This document shows, one piece after another, positions 8,674-17,477 of a stretch of 64,000 bases of DNA. This DNA comes from Fidelibacterota bacterium (GTDB lineage Bacteria; Fidelibacterota; UBA8477; JABMPR01). The stretch lies in NCBI GenBank assembly GCA_016845065.1, contig JAERTG010000032.1, positions 62,001 through 126,000 on the forward strand. Direction: 5' to 3'. The notes under the pieces are model-generated. The model searched no databases. It saw only the letters and a program-made list of their open reading frames with translations, and was not told the DNA's origin. Numbering within the stretch: the first letter of the stretch is position 1; every line of letters begins with the position of its first letter. The translations under genes and the position numbers were made by a program.

Positions 8674-9081
8674 ATGGATAAGATAAGCGTTCGTGATTTT
8701 ATGACCAAAGAGCTGGTTGTCTTTACTCCTGCAACTGACATTTACACTGCCATAGATGAATTAGTGAAATCGGAGATCTCAGGTGCACCTATTGTAGATG
8801 GTGATGGTCGACTCGTTGGCATTATTTCTCAAAAGGATTGTCTACGCACATTGGCAAATGGCGCTTTTCATGATGCACCAGCTGGTCCCGTCAGCGAATA
8901 CATGACAGAAGCTGTAATGAGTATTGGTCCTGATATGGATATTTTTACAGTGGCAGATCTCTTCTTGAACAATGTGTATCGTCGTATTCCTGTTGTGGAA
9001 GATGATGTGGTTATTGGCCAGATTAGCCGACGCGACATTTTACGTGCAATCCAGCACATGATTGGTAGCACCAAAGCTTAA
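8674..9081 (+). CDS. Tandem CBS-domain protein
   Basis: A 135-residue stand-alone protein consisting of a CBS pair, residues about 9-62 ('SGAPIVDGDGRLVGIISQKD') and 75-131 ('YRRIPVVEDDVVIGQISRRD'). CBS pairs bind adenine nucleotides and act as energy or ligand sensors, usually through a partner protein. It stands alone, 143 bases ahead of the transhydrogenase genes. A regulatory link to them would be a guess from position only. Confidence 0.9.
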   Translation: MDKISVRDFMTKELVVFTPATDIYTAIDELVKSEISGAPIVDGDGRLVGIISQKDCLRTLANGAFHDAPAGPVSEYMTEAVMSIGPDMDIFTVADLFLNNVYRRIPVVEDDVVIGQISRRDILRAIQHMIGSTKA

Positions 9082-9224
9082 ATCCCTTGCCGGTTATTTG
9101 AAACGGTACCTTACAGCATTATAAATGGTAAAAACTCCTCTTGTCAGGGGCAGGTGTTCAGATATCTTGGCGCCATGATAAACGATACTAAAATTGTAAT
9201 ATTAACCAACACAGGAGAGACCCA

Positions 9225-10367
9225 GTGAAGATCGGTATACCCGTCGAGACAACTTCTGGAGAGACCCGCGTTGCGATGGTCCCCGGAATGGTTACTGCAT
9301 TTACTCGCTTGGAGCATGAAGTCATCGTACAAAAGAATGCTGGAGCAAATTCTTTCATCTCTGATGAAGAATTTGAAAAAGCAGGAGCAAGTATAGTTGA
9401 TGATGCAACATCGCTTTTTGCAGGAGCAGATGTGATCTTTAAAGTTCAGCCCCCCAGTGCTGATGAAGTTAACATGATGAAAGATGGAGCCATCTACATG
9501 GGCTATCTCGCTCCGCTGAGCAATCATGAAACCCTTAATGCTATGAATGCAAAAAATGTTACCAGCTTTGCTACCGAATTCATACCCCGAATTTCCAGGG
9601 CACAAAGCATGGATACGCTCAGTTCTATGGCCACCCTCGCTGGATACAAAGCGGTGCTTATCTCGGCCAATCATTTGGGAAAGATCTTCCCATTACTTAT
9701 GACAGCCGCAGGGTCCATCCCACCTGCCACCACTTTTGTGTTGGGAGCCGGTGTGGCAGGTCTTCAAGCCATCGCCACAGCGAAGCGTCTCGGTTCTAAA
9801 GTTGAAGCCTTTGATCCGCGACCAGCTGTAGAGGAGCAAGTGAAGAGCCTCGGTGCAACTTTTGTCCATATGGAAGTGCCTGAGGAAAATGTTGAAACAT
9901 CAGGTGGCTATGCGAAACAGCAATCTGATGCATTTCTCATTGCAGAACAGGAAGCCATCGGTGCACGCTTGCCTAAAGTGGATGTGATTATCACAACAGC
10001 CCAGATTTTTGGTAAGGCAGCACCTATCCTCATAACTGAAGAGATGGTTAAAATGATGCGACCAGGTTCAGTTATAGTTGATCTGGCCATAGAAGGTGGT
10101 GGTAACTGTGAGCTTTCCGAATCTGGTAAGACGGTGATAAAACATGGCGTCACCATTGTAGGTACTTTGAATCTTCCTGCAACATTACCGACCAACGGAA
10201 GCGGAATGTTTTCTAAAAACCTCCTCAACCTTTTCAAAAACATCTTTCAGAATGAAGATAACTCGCTTGATTTTGAAGAGGAAGTAACAGCCGGCGCCTG
10301 TATCACGCATGCTGGTGAAATTCAAAATGATCTCGTTAAAAAATCCATCACAGGAGGGAATGCATAA
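9225..10367 (+). CDS. pntAA: NAD(P) transhydrogenase subunit alpha, part 1 (soluble NAD domain)
   Basis: The 380-residue dI subunit binds NAD(H) in the proton-translocating transhydrogenase, which makes NADPH from NADH using the proton gradient. Diagnostic segments are the alanine-dehydrogenase/PNT N-terminal domain, the Rossmann motif 'VLGAGVAGLQAIATAKRLG' (about residue 172) and 'EAFDPRPAVEEQVKSLG'. The start is GTG with AGGAGAG seven bases upstream. The stop overlaps the next ATG (TAATG). The alpha chain is split into two genes, as in Rhodospirillum-type enzymes, not fused as in E. coli. Confidence 0.95.
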   Translation: MKIGIPVETTSGETRVAMVPGMVTAFTRLEHEVIVQKNAGANSFISDEEFEKAGASIVDDATSLFAGADVIFKVQPPSADEVNMMKDGAIYMGYLAPLSNHETLNAMNAKNVTSFATEFIPRISRAQSMDTLSSMATLAGYKAVLISANHLGKIFPLLMTAAGSIPPATTFVLGAGVAGLQAIATAKRLGSKVEAFDPRPAVEEQVKSLGATFVHMEVPEENVETSGGYAKQQSDAFLIAEQEAIGARLPKVDVIITTAQIFGKAAPILITEEMVKMMRPGSVIVDLAIEGGGNCELSESGKTVIKHGVTIVGTLNLPATLPTNGSGMFSKNLLNLFKNIFQNEDNSLDFEEEVTAGACITHAGEIQNDLVKKSITGGNA

Positions 10368-10666
10368 TGGAAAGTCTAATTGTATCCATCTATGTTTTCA
10401 CTCTCGCCGTCTTCATTGGCTTTGAGTTGATTACAAAAGTTCCACCACTATTACATACTCCTCTTATGTCTGGTTCAAATGCCATTTCAGGTATTACGGT
10501 AGTGGGTGCCCTTCTGGCAGCCAACGCAAATAACTGGAAAGTCAGTACCATCCTTGGCGTATTGGCCATTGGGTTTGCCATGATTAATGTGATTGGTGGA
10601 TTTATGGTAACAGACCGCATGCTGGGCATGTTTAAAAAAGATAAAAAGACTGAGAAAGGAGCATAA
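10367..10666 (+). CDS. pntAB: NAD(P) transhydrogenase subunit alpha, part 2 (membrane)
   Basis: A 99-residue membrane subunit with three hydrophobic helices: 'SIYVFTLAVFIGFELI', 'AISGITVVGALLA' and 'ILGVLAIGFAMINVIGGFMV'. It forms part of the proton channel of domain II. It overlaps pntAA by one base (TAATG) and pntB by one base, which should keep the three subunits in fixed ratio. Length and helix pattern match PntA-2/PntAB proteins. Confidence 0.94.
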   Translation: MESLIVSIYVFTLAVFIGFELITKVPPLLHTPLMSGSNAISGITVVGALLAANANNWKVSTILGVLAIGFAMINVIGGFMVTDRMLGMFKKDKKTEKGA

Positions 10667-12057
10667 TGATGATCTATTTAGAACAGTTCACTTATCTCCT
10701 GGCTTCAGCTTTATTTATTATTGGTTTGAAGTATCTCGGTTCAGCGAAAACTGCCAGGCGAGGAAATCAATACGCCATGATGGCTATGGCCATAGCTATT
10801 GTGATCACTCTCGTGGTCTCAGGTATTGCAGGTCCTGTTCAGATCATAGTTGGTATGGTTGTAGGTGGACTCATTGGTGGAGTTGTCGCCAAAAAAATCG
10901 AAATGACCTCTATGCCTCAGATGGTAGCCCTTTTCAATGGGTTTGGTGGTATCGCATCAACCTTGGTGGCCTACTCAGAGTACCTTGAACCTACTACGGT
11001 TCCCGTATCGTTAGATGTGAATATTACTCTCATATTGAGTCTATTCATCGGAACAGTAACACTTACAGGTTCATTGATCGCTTTCGCGAAACTACAAGGT
11101 CTCATGCCAGGTCGACCCATCGTTCTACCCATGCATCAGATACTCAATTTCATACTGATGATTGGTGTGGTAATCTTTGGTGTCTTGTATGTCATGACTC
11201 CTGATGTACCGATGTGGCCACTGCTCATCATTGCTGCGGCTGCACTCTTTGGAATCACTTTTGTTATCCCAATTGGCGGTGCAGACATGCCTGTCGTTAT
11301 TGCACTCTTGAATTCGTATTCAGGTCTGGCTGCCTCAGCGACTGGTTTTGTTTTGTCAAACAATGTTCTCATCATTGCCGGTGCTCTGGTTGGTGCTTCA
11401 GGTTTGATTCTGACCCAGTTAATGTGTGAAGCCATGAATCGCAGTCTATTCAATGTGTTGTTTGGCGCTGTGGGTACTGATGACAGTACAGGTGATGCCG
11501 GTACGGGTAGTGGAGAGCAAAAGACAGTAACTCGCTATACGGCTGAAGACGCTGCCATGATTATGGATACCGTTCAATCAGTTATTATCGTACCTGGATA
11601 TGGTCTTGCTGTAGCTCAGGCTCAGCACGTACTCCACGAGATGGCTGAAATGCTCACTGCCCGTGGGATTGATGTCAAGTATGCTATCCATCCTGTGGCT
11701 GGTAGAATGCCTGGTCATATGAATGTCTTGCTGGCAGAAGCAAACGTTCCCTATGATGTGCTCTATGAAATGGATGACATCAATGATGAATTTCAGAACA
11801 CGGATGTGGCATTGATTATCGGCGCAAACGATGTTGTAAATCCTGCCGCCCGGACCAAAAAAGATAGTCCGCTTTACGGTATGCCTATTTTGAATGTTGA
11901 TTATGCCCGAACTGTCATGTTTGTCAAGCGATCCATGGGAGCCGGGTTTGCCGGTGAAGCTAACCCCCTGTTTTTTGATGATAAAACAATGATGGTTTTT
12001 GGAGATGCCAAGGCTGTAGTAACGGGGCTTGTGAAGTCTTTAAAAGAAGATGAATAA
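10666..12057 (+). CDS. pntB: NAD(P) transhydrogenase subunit beta
   Basis: The 463-residue subunit has an N-terminal membrane region of about eight to nine helices (residues 5-270) and a C-terminal NADP-binding domain III. The latter shows 'VPGYGLAVAQAQH' (about residue 310), 'AIHPVAGRMPGHMNVLLAEA', 'GANDVVNPAART' and 'KRSMGAGFAGEANPLF', all standard for PntB. With PntAA and PntAB it makes a complete enzyme. A rho-independent terminator follows 22 bases after the stop, so the operon ends here. Confidence 0.96.
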   Translation: MMIYLEQFTYLLASALFIIGLKYLGSAKTARRGNQYAMMAMAIAIVITLVVSGIAGPVQIIVGMVVGGLIGGVVAKKIEMTSMPQMVALFNGFGGIASTLVAYSEYLEPTTVPVSLDVNITLILSLFIGTVTLTGSLIAFAKLQGLMPGRPIVLPMHQILNFILMIGVVIFGVLYVMTPDVPMWPLLIIAAAALFGITFVIPIGGADMPVVIALLNSYSGLAASATGFVLSNNVLIIAGALVGASGLILTQLMCEAMNRSLFNVLFGAVGTDDSTGDAGTGSGEQKTVTRYTAEDAAMIMDTVQSVIIVPGYGLAVAQAQHVLHEMAEMLTARGIDVKYAIHPVAGRMPGHMNVLLAEANVPYDVLYEMDDINDEFQNTDVALIIGANDVVNPAARTKKDSPLYGMPILNVDYARTVMFVKRSMGAGFAGEANPLFFDDKTMMVFGDAKAVVTGLVKSLKEDE

Positions 12058-12079
12058 ACTTACTCACAGATAGTAAAAG

Positions 12080-12108
12080 GGCCTCGGTATATCCGGGGCC
12101 TTTTTTTT
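12080..12108 (+). terminator. Rho-independent terminator after pntB
   Basis: GGCCTCGG pairs with CCGGGGCC (one T-G wobble) around a five-base loop, followed by eight T residues. It ends on the stop codon of the convergent 2H phosphoesterase gene. The As before the stem may let it work weakly in the other direction. Confidence 0.9.
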
Positions 12109-12562
12109 AGGTGAGTGGAAGTCGTAGAACTTCTTGCCACTGATCAGGGCCACCATCGGTTTTAACCAGAACCAATTCTTTGATGTTTACTCGAATTGGA
12201 GTCCCAACCACAAAACCTTCCATTAATAACTTTTTATCTCTCATCCTGAGATGGCTATATAGCAAACTCAAGTGAGGGACAAATGTGTTATTCGTCCTTA
12301 CCTCAAAGTGTTCGATTGCACCTCGGTGTAATAGATCAAGAACTGAACTTGGATGAGTATGCACGACAACACTTCTGAAGTACTTATCGTACATTCCTAG
12401 ATGACTTAGACTGAGCTGAAAGGATTGCACTTTTTGAGTAAAATTAATCAATTTATGCTTTAGACTATCCACATTTTGGGTCAATTGGCCAAGCAAAGTG
12501 ATGTGTGGAGCAAATGCAGGGGTTTCCCCTTTCTCAGATAGCCTGACGATTAAGTTTTGCAA
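12107..12562 (-). CDS. 2H phosphoesterase / cyclic phosphodiesterase-like protein (start uncertain)
   Basis: Two HxT/S-type catalytic motifs are visible, 'PHITLLG' and 'PHLSLLYS', as expected for the 2H superfamily (2',5' RNA ligase, plant CPDase-like), which hydrolyses 2',3'-cyclic phosphates. The track start is TTG 12562, giving 151 residues. However, the frame stays open upstream to a TGA at about 12631, and the extra residues read 'GHSIWLIPD', which looks like the normal N-terminal beta strand of this family. No ATG, GTG or TTG occurs in that extension. An ATC at 12628, six bases after GGAG, is the best candidate. Either a rare start or a frameshift is present. Confidence 0.7.
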   Translation of the reverse strand: MQNLIVRLSEKGETPAFAPHITLLGQLTQNVDSLKHKLINFTQKVQSFQLSLSHLGMYDKYFRSVVVHTHPSSVLDLLHRGAIEHFEVRTNNTFVPHLSLLYSHLRMRDKKLLMEGFVVGTPIRVNIKELVLVKTDGGPDQWQEVLRLPLT

Positions 12563-12699
12563 GTATTCAAATTCGGGATTGTCTGGGATGAGCCAGATTG
12601 AGTGTCCCCTCGTTTGTTCAGTTTTGATGCCTCACTCCAACGTTTGTTCGTGCGATAAGTCTAAAATATGTGCTTCCACAATTTGACCAAACTCTATCC

Positions 12700-15600
12700 C
12701 TATCGGATCAAATATACTTTTTTCAGACTACTCCATACCTTACCTGATCTGTCATCAAACAATAATTTCATAATATAGAGTCCCGTTACAGCCTTACCGC
12801 CGTAATTCGCCTCTCCATCCCAAAACACCTGTCCACGATGACTGACTGGTTTGATCTGGACGGGTTCGGCGATTTTCCGACCAGCCATATCGAATACCAT
12901 TATTGACATCAGACCATGTTCAAATGGCAGTTCATATTGTATAGCAATCTGATCACCATCGCCATCACCATCAGGTGTAAAGGGGTTAGGGTTTAAGTCA
13001 ATCGATAATTCTGTGGGCAAGACATCCAGATAGATACTATTCTCTGCTCCTGGAGTTGAACCCCAATCACTAATGCACACACTCCAGTTTTCAGGAAGTT
13101 GGCCTGATACCTCTGGTCGAATTCGTTCCATTGAGCGTCCTGACACAAGTTCACTATCTGAGCTATATGACATCTCATCCATAGGGATTCCCTGTGGATC
13201 AAACAACGCTATCAGATCTTCAGAATTGTTTAGTGTTGGGAATTGCTGGACATCGTGATAAGCCCCATTTTGTAGTACTGGAACCAGGGAATGGTCACCT
13301 CCTATGACCAGGTACCCATGACTTTCCAGTAAAATACTTGTGTCGGACAGACTTATTCCTGAACCAGAATTGTCGGATATCTGCCACTCCATAATGTCTA
13401 CAATTTCTGTGCTTCTATTGTACAATTCGATCCACTCACTCTCATCACTTACGGGAAGCGGCATGATTTCATTTATTACGAGGGGTGAAGTGTCTTCTGA
13501 AACATATAACTTATGTATTTGTCTGTTATCGCCGGTGTATTCGTCTCCTGCAATTTCTAGCATAACTTCCAGAGATATCCAGCCGGAAGTTTCTGAAACT
13601 GGTTCAATATTCCAAACTATTGTGTCTCCGGCCTCAAGAGGTGGTAATGTTTCATTCCAACTCTCGATAAGCGTTCCATTATGGTGTAAAGTTGTATTGA
13701 GTAACGCGTTCTGAGCCTGAACTTCCCCACTATTTGTGATCAAAACTTCAGTGACAAATTCTGTATCCCGCCATAGAACCGAATCCAGTATTACTACCTC
13801 CTGGACAGCTAGGTTAAATGATGGCAAAAGTGTTGAATTTTGTCTACCTGGAGTGATTCCCAAGGGATCCTGGCATAACGACCAGCTGGATTCGTATTCG
13901 GGCACTTTCCATAGTGCCAATCGTTCCAAACTTTTTCCAGGCACATCATTTGAAGGTGCCTGATAAGCATGTTCAATCATCCGATGTCCCAGGGGATCTA
14001 GAATCAAAATCGAATCAGAGCTATTGTTCAAACTGGGCCAGGAAGTGAGTTCACAAATTTGAGCCTGAGGAGGTGTCCAATCTACTAAATTGGTAGCATC
14101 ACCAGTCCACAAAAACAGGCTGTCCGGCTGAATGATTAGAGTTGATGGAACATATCCCTGAGCTCCACTTCGATCTCTAAAACTCCAACCCTTCAGATCC
14201 AGTTCCATTGAGCTGATATTGACAAATTCTAGAAATTCGACCTGGTCTTCATGTGGAAGGTAGTGGATCTCATTGATCGCTATTTGACCTGGTGGATAGC
14301 CTAATACTACCTGAACTGATGTATCAGCAACAACCTCTCCTCCATGAATTAGACGAATGGGAATATCATTGTATCCTGGCCAGAGGTGCGCACTGGTATA
14401 GATGAGTGAATCTGATCCGAAACTGAAGAGTTCACCAGCCCAAAAGATATCTGCATCTGAATCGACTTCCAGTTCATGTAGTGTATTAATTCCCATATTT
14501 TGAAACTCAACCATCACTATCGCCTGGATTGGACCTATTGATGAAGATATCTCTATGCTTACTTCTGTTATTCGAATATCGAAAGGGAGGAGATGTCTGG
14601 TATTCATGCTTGAGGGGGTCCCCCCATCAACCTGGGTACTTGGAGCCCAATTGATTTCATCTAGGGGATAAATGTTTGGGTGACGTCGTTCCAGAGAAGA
14701 AGCAGATTCACCCCAGCTTCCCCGATAGAAAATAGAAGCTACAAGATGATCGCTGGCATCATAAACACGAACAGAATCGGAAGAGCCATTTAAAGTTGGC
14801 CACGATTCAGGTTGATGAGCCTCGAAGGAGTCCAGACCAAAATATTGAACCATTTCATGGGATTGACAGAGGGTTAAATAATCAAACGACTCCAGCATAA
14901 GAAGACTATCAGTGAGTTTGTGCCTCGTCTGATTTCCATCTGACATCGTCCATCCCTGTAATGAAATGGCCTCACTACTCCGATTCTGAATCTCTACCCA
15001 TTCCCCTTGTTGATCTGGCGATGGGCTATACATCACCTCAGTAATACTGATAACATCTTTGGGATATGATCCAATTATCTCAAACCTGATGGAATCATCC
15101 TCTCGCACCTCATCGCTTTCAACATAGATTCCTGCTTCAAGTTGATGCAACCCTGGAACGAGGGGAAATAGAGTAATGGGTAATTCATACTCGTCCTGCG
15201 TATTCAGTGGATGAGTGTAATGATTAATCATATCCCATTCACCCACATCTTTCTCCCCATTCTGATTGTCATCATGATAAACTGAAACTTCAAATTCAGA
15301 TATCAGATTTTCACCCAGGTTTTTGATTTGAAGTAAAACTTCAACAGGTTCAGCATCAATAACCGTTATGGCTTCGACTCCCATTAAACTCAGATTTATC
15401 AGAGGTGGTGTAACTGAGTTGCGAATGCCCGGAGTTCCATTGATATCAAGTGATGGGAGCCATGAGCTGAGCGAATCATTTGAACTCACAGATACTCGCT
15501 CCCAGGAATGTCCGTTTTCAGTGGATATCACCCATGACATTTCACTTGTACTGGATGAATCTGGACTGCGAATAACAACGGATTCAGCAGTATTGGAAAG

Positions 15601-15945
15601 CCCACCACTCCCAAAACTTGCATCAGTGGATATTGTGTAGATAGGAAGAGAATCATTTACGATACCCAGGTATGGTCCGAGGGAGAAATTATATCCAGGA
15701 TCCATGATAAGAGCATAGCGAGAAGGTTGTATATCAATTGGACCTGATAAATGGGAGATGGTATCTACACCATTTCCATCACTGAGAACCCAACCATTGA
15801 TTTGCATCACATGATCAGAAGCATTAAATATCTCTATAAATTCATTTTCATATTCTGATCCCTGAGGATTTGACATCACTTCAGAGATACGTATGTCATT
15901 GGCCTGTAAGCATATAGCCAACAACACAAGGCATGTCTTGTGCAT
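12700..15945 (-). CDS. Secreted multi-domain protein with four lamin-tail domains and a C-terminal sorting domain
   Basis: This 1081-residue protein starts with a signal peptide ('TCLVLLAICLQAND'). Four lamin-tail domains (LTD) follow, each opening with a strand such as 'ISEVMSNP', 'ITEVMYSP', 'INEIHYLP' or 'INEIMPLP', at about residues 18, 297, 553 and 820. CARDB-like beta-sandwich spacers separate them. The last 90 residues ('NPNPFTPDGDGDGDQ', 'VFDMAGRKI', 'GLYIMKLLF') form the FlgD/gliding-motility-type Ig domain used as a type IX-like sorting signal. Bacterial LTDs are found in secreted nucleases and surface proteins, but no catalytic domain is visible. It probably has a structural or adhesive role on the cell surface. 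Confidence 0.85.
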   Translation of the reverse strand: MHKTCLVLLAICLQANDIRISEVMSNPQGSEYENEFIEIFNASDHVMQINGWVLSDGNGVDTISHLSGPIDIQPSRYALIMDPGYNFSLGPYLGIVNDSLPIYTISTDASFGSGGLSNTAESVVIRSPDSSSTSEMSWVISTENGHSWERVSVSSNDSLSSWLPSLDINGTPGIRNSVTPPLINLSLMGVEAITVIDAEPVEVLLQIKNLGENLISEFEVSVYHDDNQNGEKDVGEWDMINHYTHPLNTQDEYELPITLFPLVPGLHQLEAGIYVESDEVREDDSIRFEIIGSYPKDVISITEVMYSPSPDQQGEWVEIQNRSSEAISLQGWTMSDGNQTRHKLTDSLLMLESFDYLTLCQSHEMVQYFGLDSFEAHQPESWPTLNGSSDSVRVYDASDHLVASIFYRGSWGESASSLERRHPNIYPLDEINWAPSTQVDGGTPSSMNTRHLLPFDIRITEVSIEISSSIGPIQAIVMVEFQNMGINTLHELEVDSDADIFWAGELFSFGSDSLIYTSAHLWPGYNDIPIRLIHGGEVVADTSVQVVLGYPPGQIAINEIHYLPHEDQVEFLEFVNISSMELDLKGWSFRDRSGAQGYVPSTLIIQPDSLFLWTGDATNLVDWTPPQAQICELTSWPSLNNSSDSILILDPLGHRMIEHAYQAPSNDVPGKSLERLALWKVPEYESSWSLCQDPLGITPGRQNSTLLPSFNLAVQEVVILDSVLWRDTEFVTEVLITNSGEVQAQNALLNTTLHHNGTLIESWNETLPPLEAGDTIVWNIEPVSETSGWISLEVMLEIAGDEYTGDNRQIHKLYVSEDTSPLVINEIMPLPVSDESEWIELYNRSTEIVDIMEWQISDNSGSGISLSDTSILLESHGYLVIGGDHSLVPVLQNGAYHDVQQFPTLNNSEDLIALFDPQGIPMDEMSYSSDSELVSGRSMERIRPEVSGQLPENWSVCISDWGSTPGAENSIYLDVLPTELSIDLNPNPFTPDGDGDGDQIAIQYELPFEHGLMSIMVFDMAGRKIAEPVQIKPVSHRGQVFWDGEANYGGKAVTGLYIMKLLFDDRSGKVWSSLKKVYLIR

Positions 15946-16095
15946 AATAATCCCATCTGTTTGATTTGAGGTTTACTCGATGAATGGAACTTAGTATGGA
16001 ACAAAACCCATTGCCAACTTTTTCATGATATGAAGCAGAATTAACTTATATTCAAATCGCTTCGCCAAAGTGAGTTTGAATAATTAGGAGGTAAC

Positions 16096-16674
16096 ATGAG
16101 GATAGTGAAACTAAGTTTTTTAATTGTACTGACCGCTTTGGTCATGTTCAACTGCTCGGGTGGGAAAGAAGTAATCGACATGCCCAAAAATGCAAACAAC
16201 CCCAAGGGACCAGCTGACTTACCAGAATGGTTTACCAATCCACCTGAAGAAGATGACATGTACATCTATGCAGTTGGAGTTGGTGAATCACGACAGATGC
16301 CTTTGGCCATTGAAAAAGCTAAACAGGCTGGAAAGGTAGAGTTGTCAGAACGCATCTCCGCCAGCGTTAAAAGCCAGGTTAAGAGCTTTACCCAGGAAGC
16401 GGGTATGTCAGAAAACACCCAGATCGTAGAGTTTTATCAATCAACCTCAAAGACGGTCACAGACAACACCCTTAATGGAGTAACAGTATTACAGCGTCAC
16501 CCATATGAAAAGCCAGGTGGTTCATGGATCGCCTATGTGCAGATCGGTCTTAAAAAGGATGCTATTAGTACTGCTGTGGTAAATGTGATTAAGAATGAAG
16601 AAGCGCTCTATGCTGAATTCAAAGCCTCTCAGGCTTTCAAGGAACTTGAAGCAGCCATGGGAGACACCAAATAG
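16096..16674 (+). CDS. LPP20-family lipoprotein
   Basis: A 192-residue protein with a lipoprotein signal ('LIVLTALVMFNC', Cys20) and an LPP20-like domain: 'PEWFTNPPEEDDMYIYAVGVG', then an alpha region 'AIEKAKQAGKVELSERI' and the strand 'SWIAYVQIGL'. The family is named for a Helicobacter membrane lipoprotein; its function is unclear. ATG 16096 follows an excellent AGGAGGT site. It is a single-gene unit closed by a perfect hairpin terminator. Confidence 0.85.
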   Translation: MRIVKLSFLIVLTALVMFNCSGGKEVIDMPKNANNPKGPADLPEWFTNPPEEDDMYIYAVGVGESRQMPLAIEKAKQAGKVELSERISASVKSQVKSFTQEAGMSENTQIVEFYQSTSKTVTDNTLNGVTVLQRHPYEKPGGSWIAYVQIGLKKDAISTAVVNVIKNEEALYAEFKASQAFKELEAAMGDTK

Positions 16675-16695
16675 TTGCTGAACTATTCTATTTGT

Positions 16696-16728
16696 AAAAA
16701 AAGGCTCTCAATTGAGAGCCTTTTTTTT
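16696..16728. terminator. Bidirectional rho-independent terminator
   Basis: GGCTCTCAATTGAGAGCC is a perfect 18-base palindrome flanked by seven As on the left and eight Ts on the right. It therefore serves both the LPP20 gene and the convergent response regulator gene. Confidence 0.93.
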
Positions 16729-16751
16729 ATAGAGTAAAGTTTAGCTGAGTC

Positions 16752-17477
16752 TCAGTTTCCAATAAAACTCACTCGTTGGAAGAATTCCTTCTTGAAGGCA
16801 TCTCCAATGGGAATCTCTTTGCCCTCAATTTGAATGAACTGCTTTTGTATGACCTCGATTTTTTTGATTGACACCACATATGATCTATGCACCTGAATAA
16901 ATGCTTCAGAAGGTATGAGTTCTAGTAATTGGCTAAAGGTCATTCGTGAAAGTAACTCCTTACCGTTTATCTTGAAGACAATGTAATGTCCATCCTTCTT
17001 GATATAGCTAATTCTGTTCGTATCAACCTGATGTATCTGTGCTCCGCTTTTGATAAATATTTGCGCATGGTCTTGTGTCATCGATGCTTGACCGGCCTCT
17101 AGTCCTGCAGGATATTTCTTGTCCCTGGCTCTGTTGGCAGCAGCTAGAAACTTGTCAAAGGGAATAGGCTTTAGCAGGTAATCCACAGCCTGGACTTCAT
17201 AGCTCTCAACAGCATGCTCGGGATATGCAGTACAGAATACGATATCTGCGCCAATTTTTTGGATCAGGCGGGCGAGTTGCATGCCATCCAAGTCAGGCAT
17301 ATTGATATCCATCAATACCAGATCTGTACTTTCGTTAGACAAGTAATTCAGCGCTTCAAGGGGATCAGTAAAAGTCGCTGAAAGTTCTAGCCAACTGACT
17401 TTCTTAACGAATGAACTGAGAACTTCGATGGCACCTTGCTCATCATCAACGATGACACAAGTCAGCTTGTTTATCAC
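16752..17477 (-). CDS. LytTR-family response regulator
   Basis: A 241-residue regulator with a receiver domain (acidic pair D11/D12, phospho-acceptor D57 in 'LMDINMPDLDG', conserved Lys in 'LLKPIPF') and a C-terminal LytTR DNA-binding domain from about residue 138 ('RISYIKKDGHYIVFKI', 'FIQVHRSYVVSI'). It begins with GTG, overlapping the kinase stop by four bases (GTGA), so the two form a classical LytS/LytR-like pair. Targets are probably nearby secreted or envelope genes, but no operator repeats were identified with confidence. Confidence 0.93.
   Translation of the reverse strand: MINKLTCVIVDDEQGAIEVLSSFVKKVSWLELSATFTDPLEALNYLSNESTDLVLMDINMPDLDGMQLARLIQKIGADIVFCTAYPEHAVESYEVQAVDYLLKPIPFDKFLAAANRARDKKYPAGLEAGQASMTQDHAQIFIKSGAQIHQVDTNRISYIKKDGHYIVFKINGKELLSRMTFSQLLELIPSEAFIQVHRSYVVSIKKIEVIQKQFIQIEGKEIPIGDAFKKEFFQRVSFIGN

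Noticed and set aside
9144-9674. 176-residue minus-strand ORF across the pntAA start
   Set aside because: Antisense to conserved pntAA codons, cysteine-rich in an irregular way and with no start site; a shadow.
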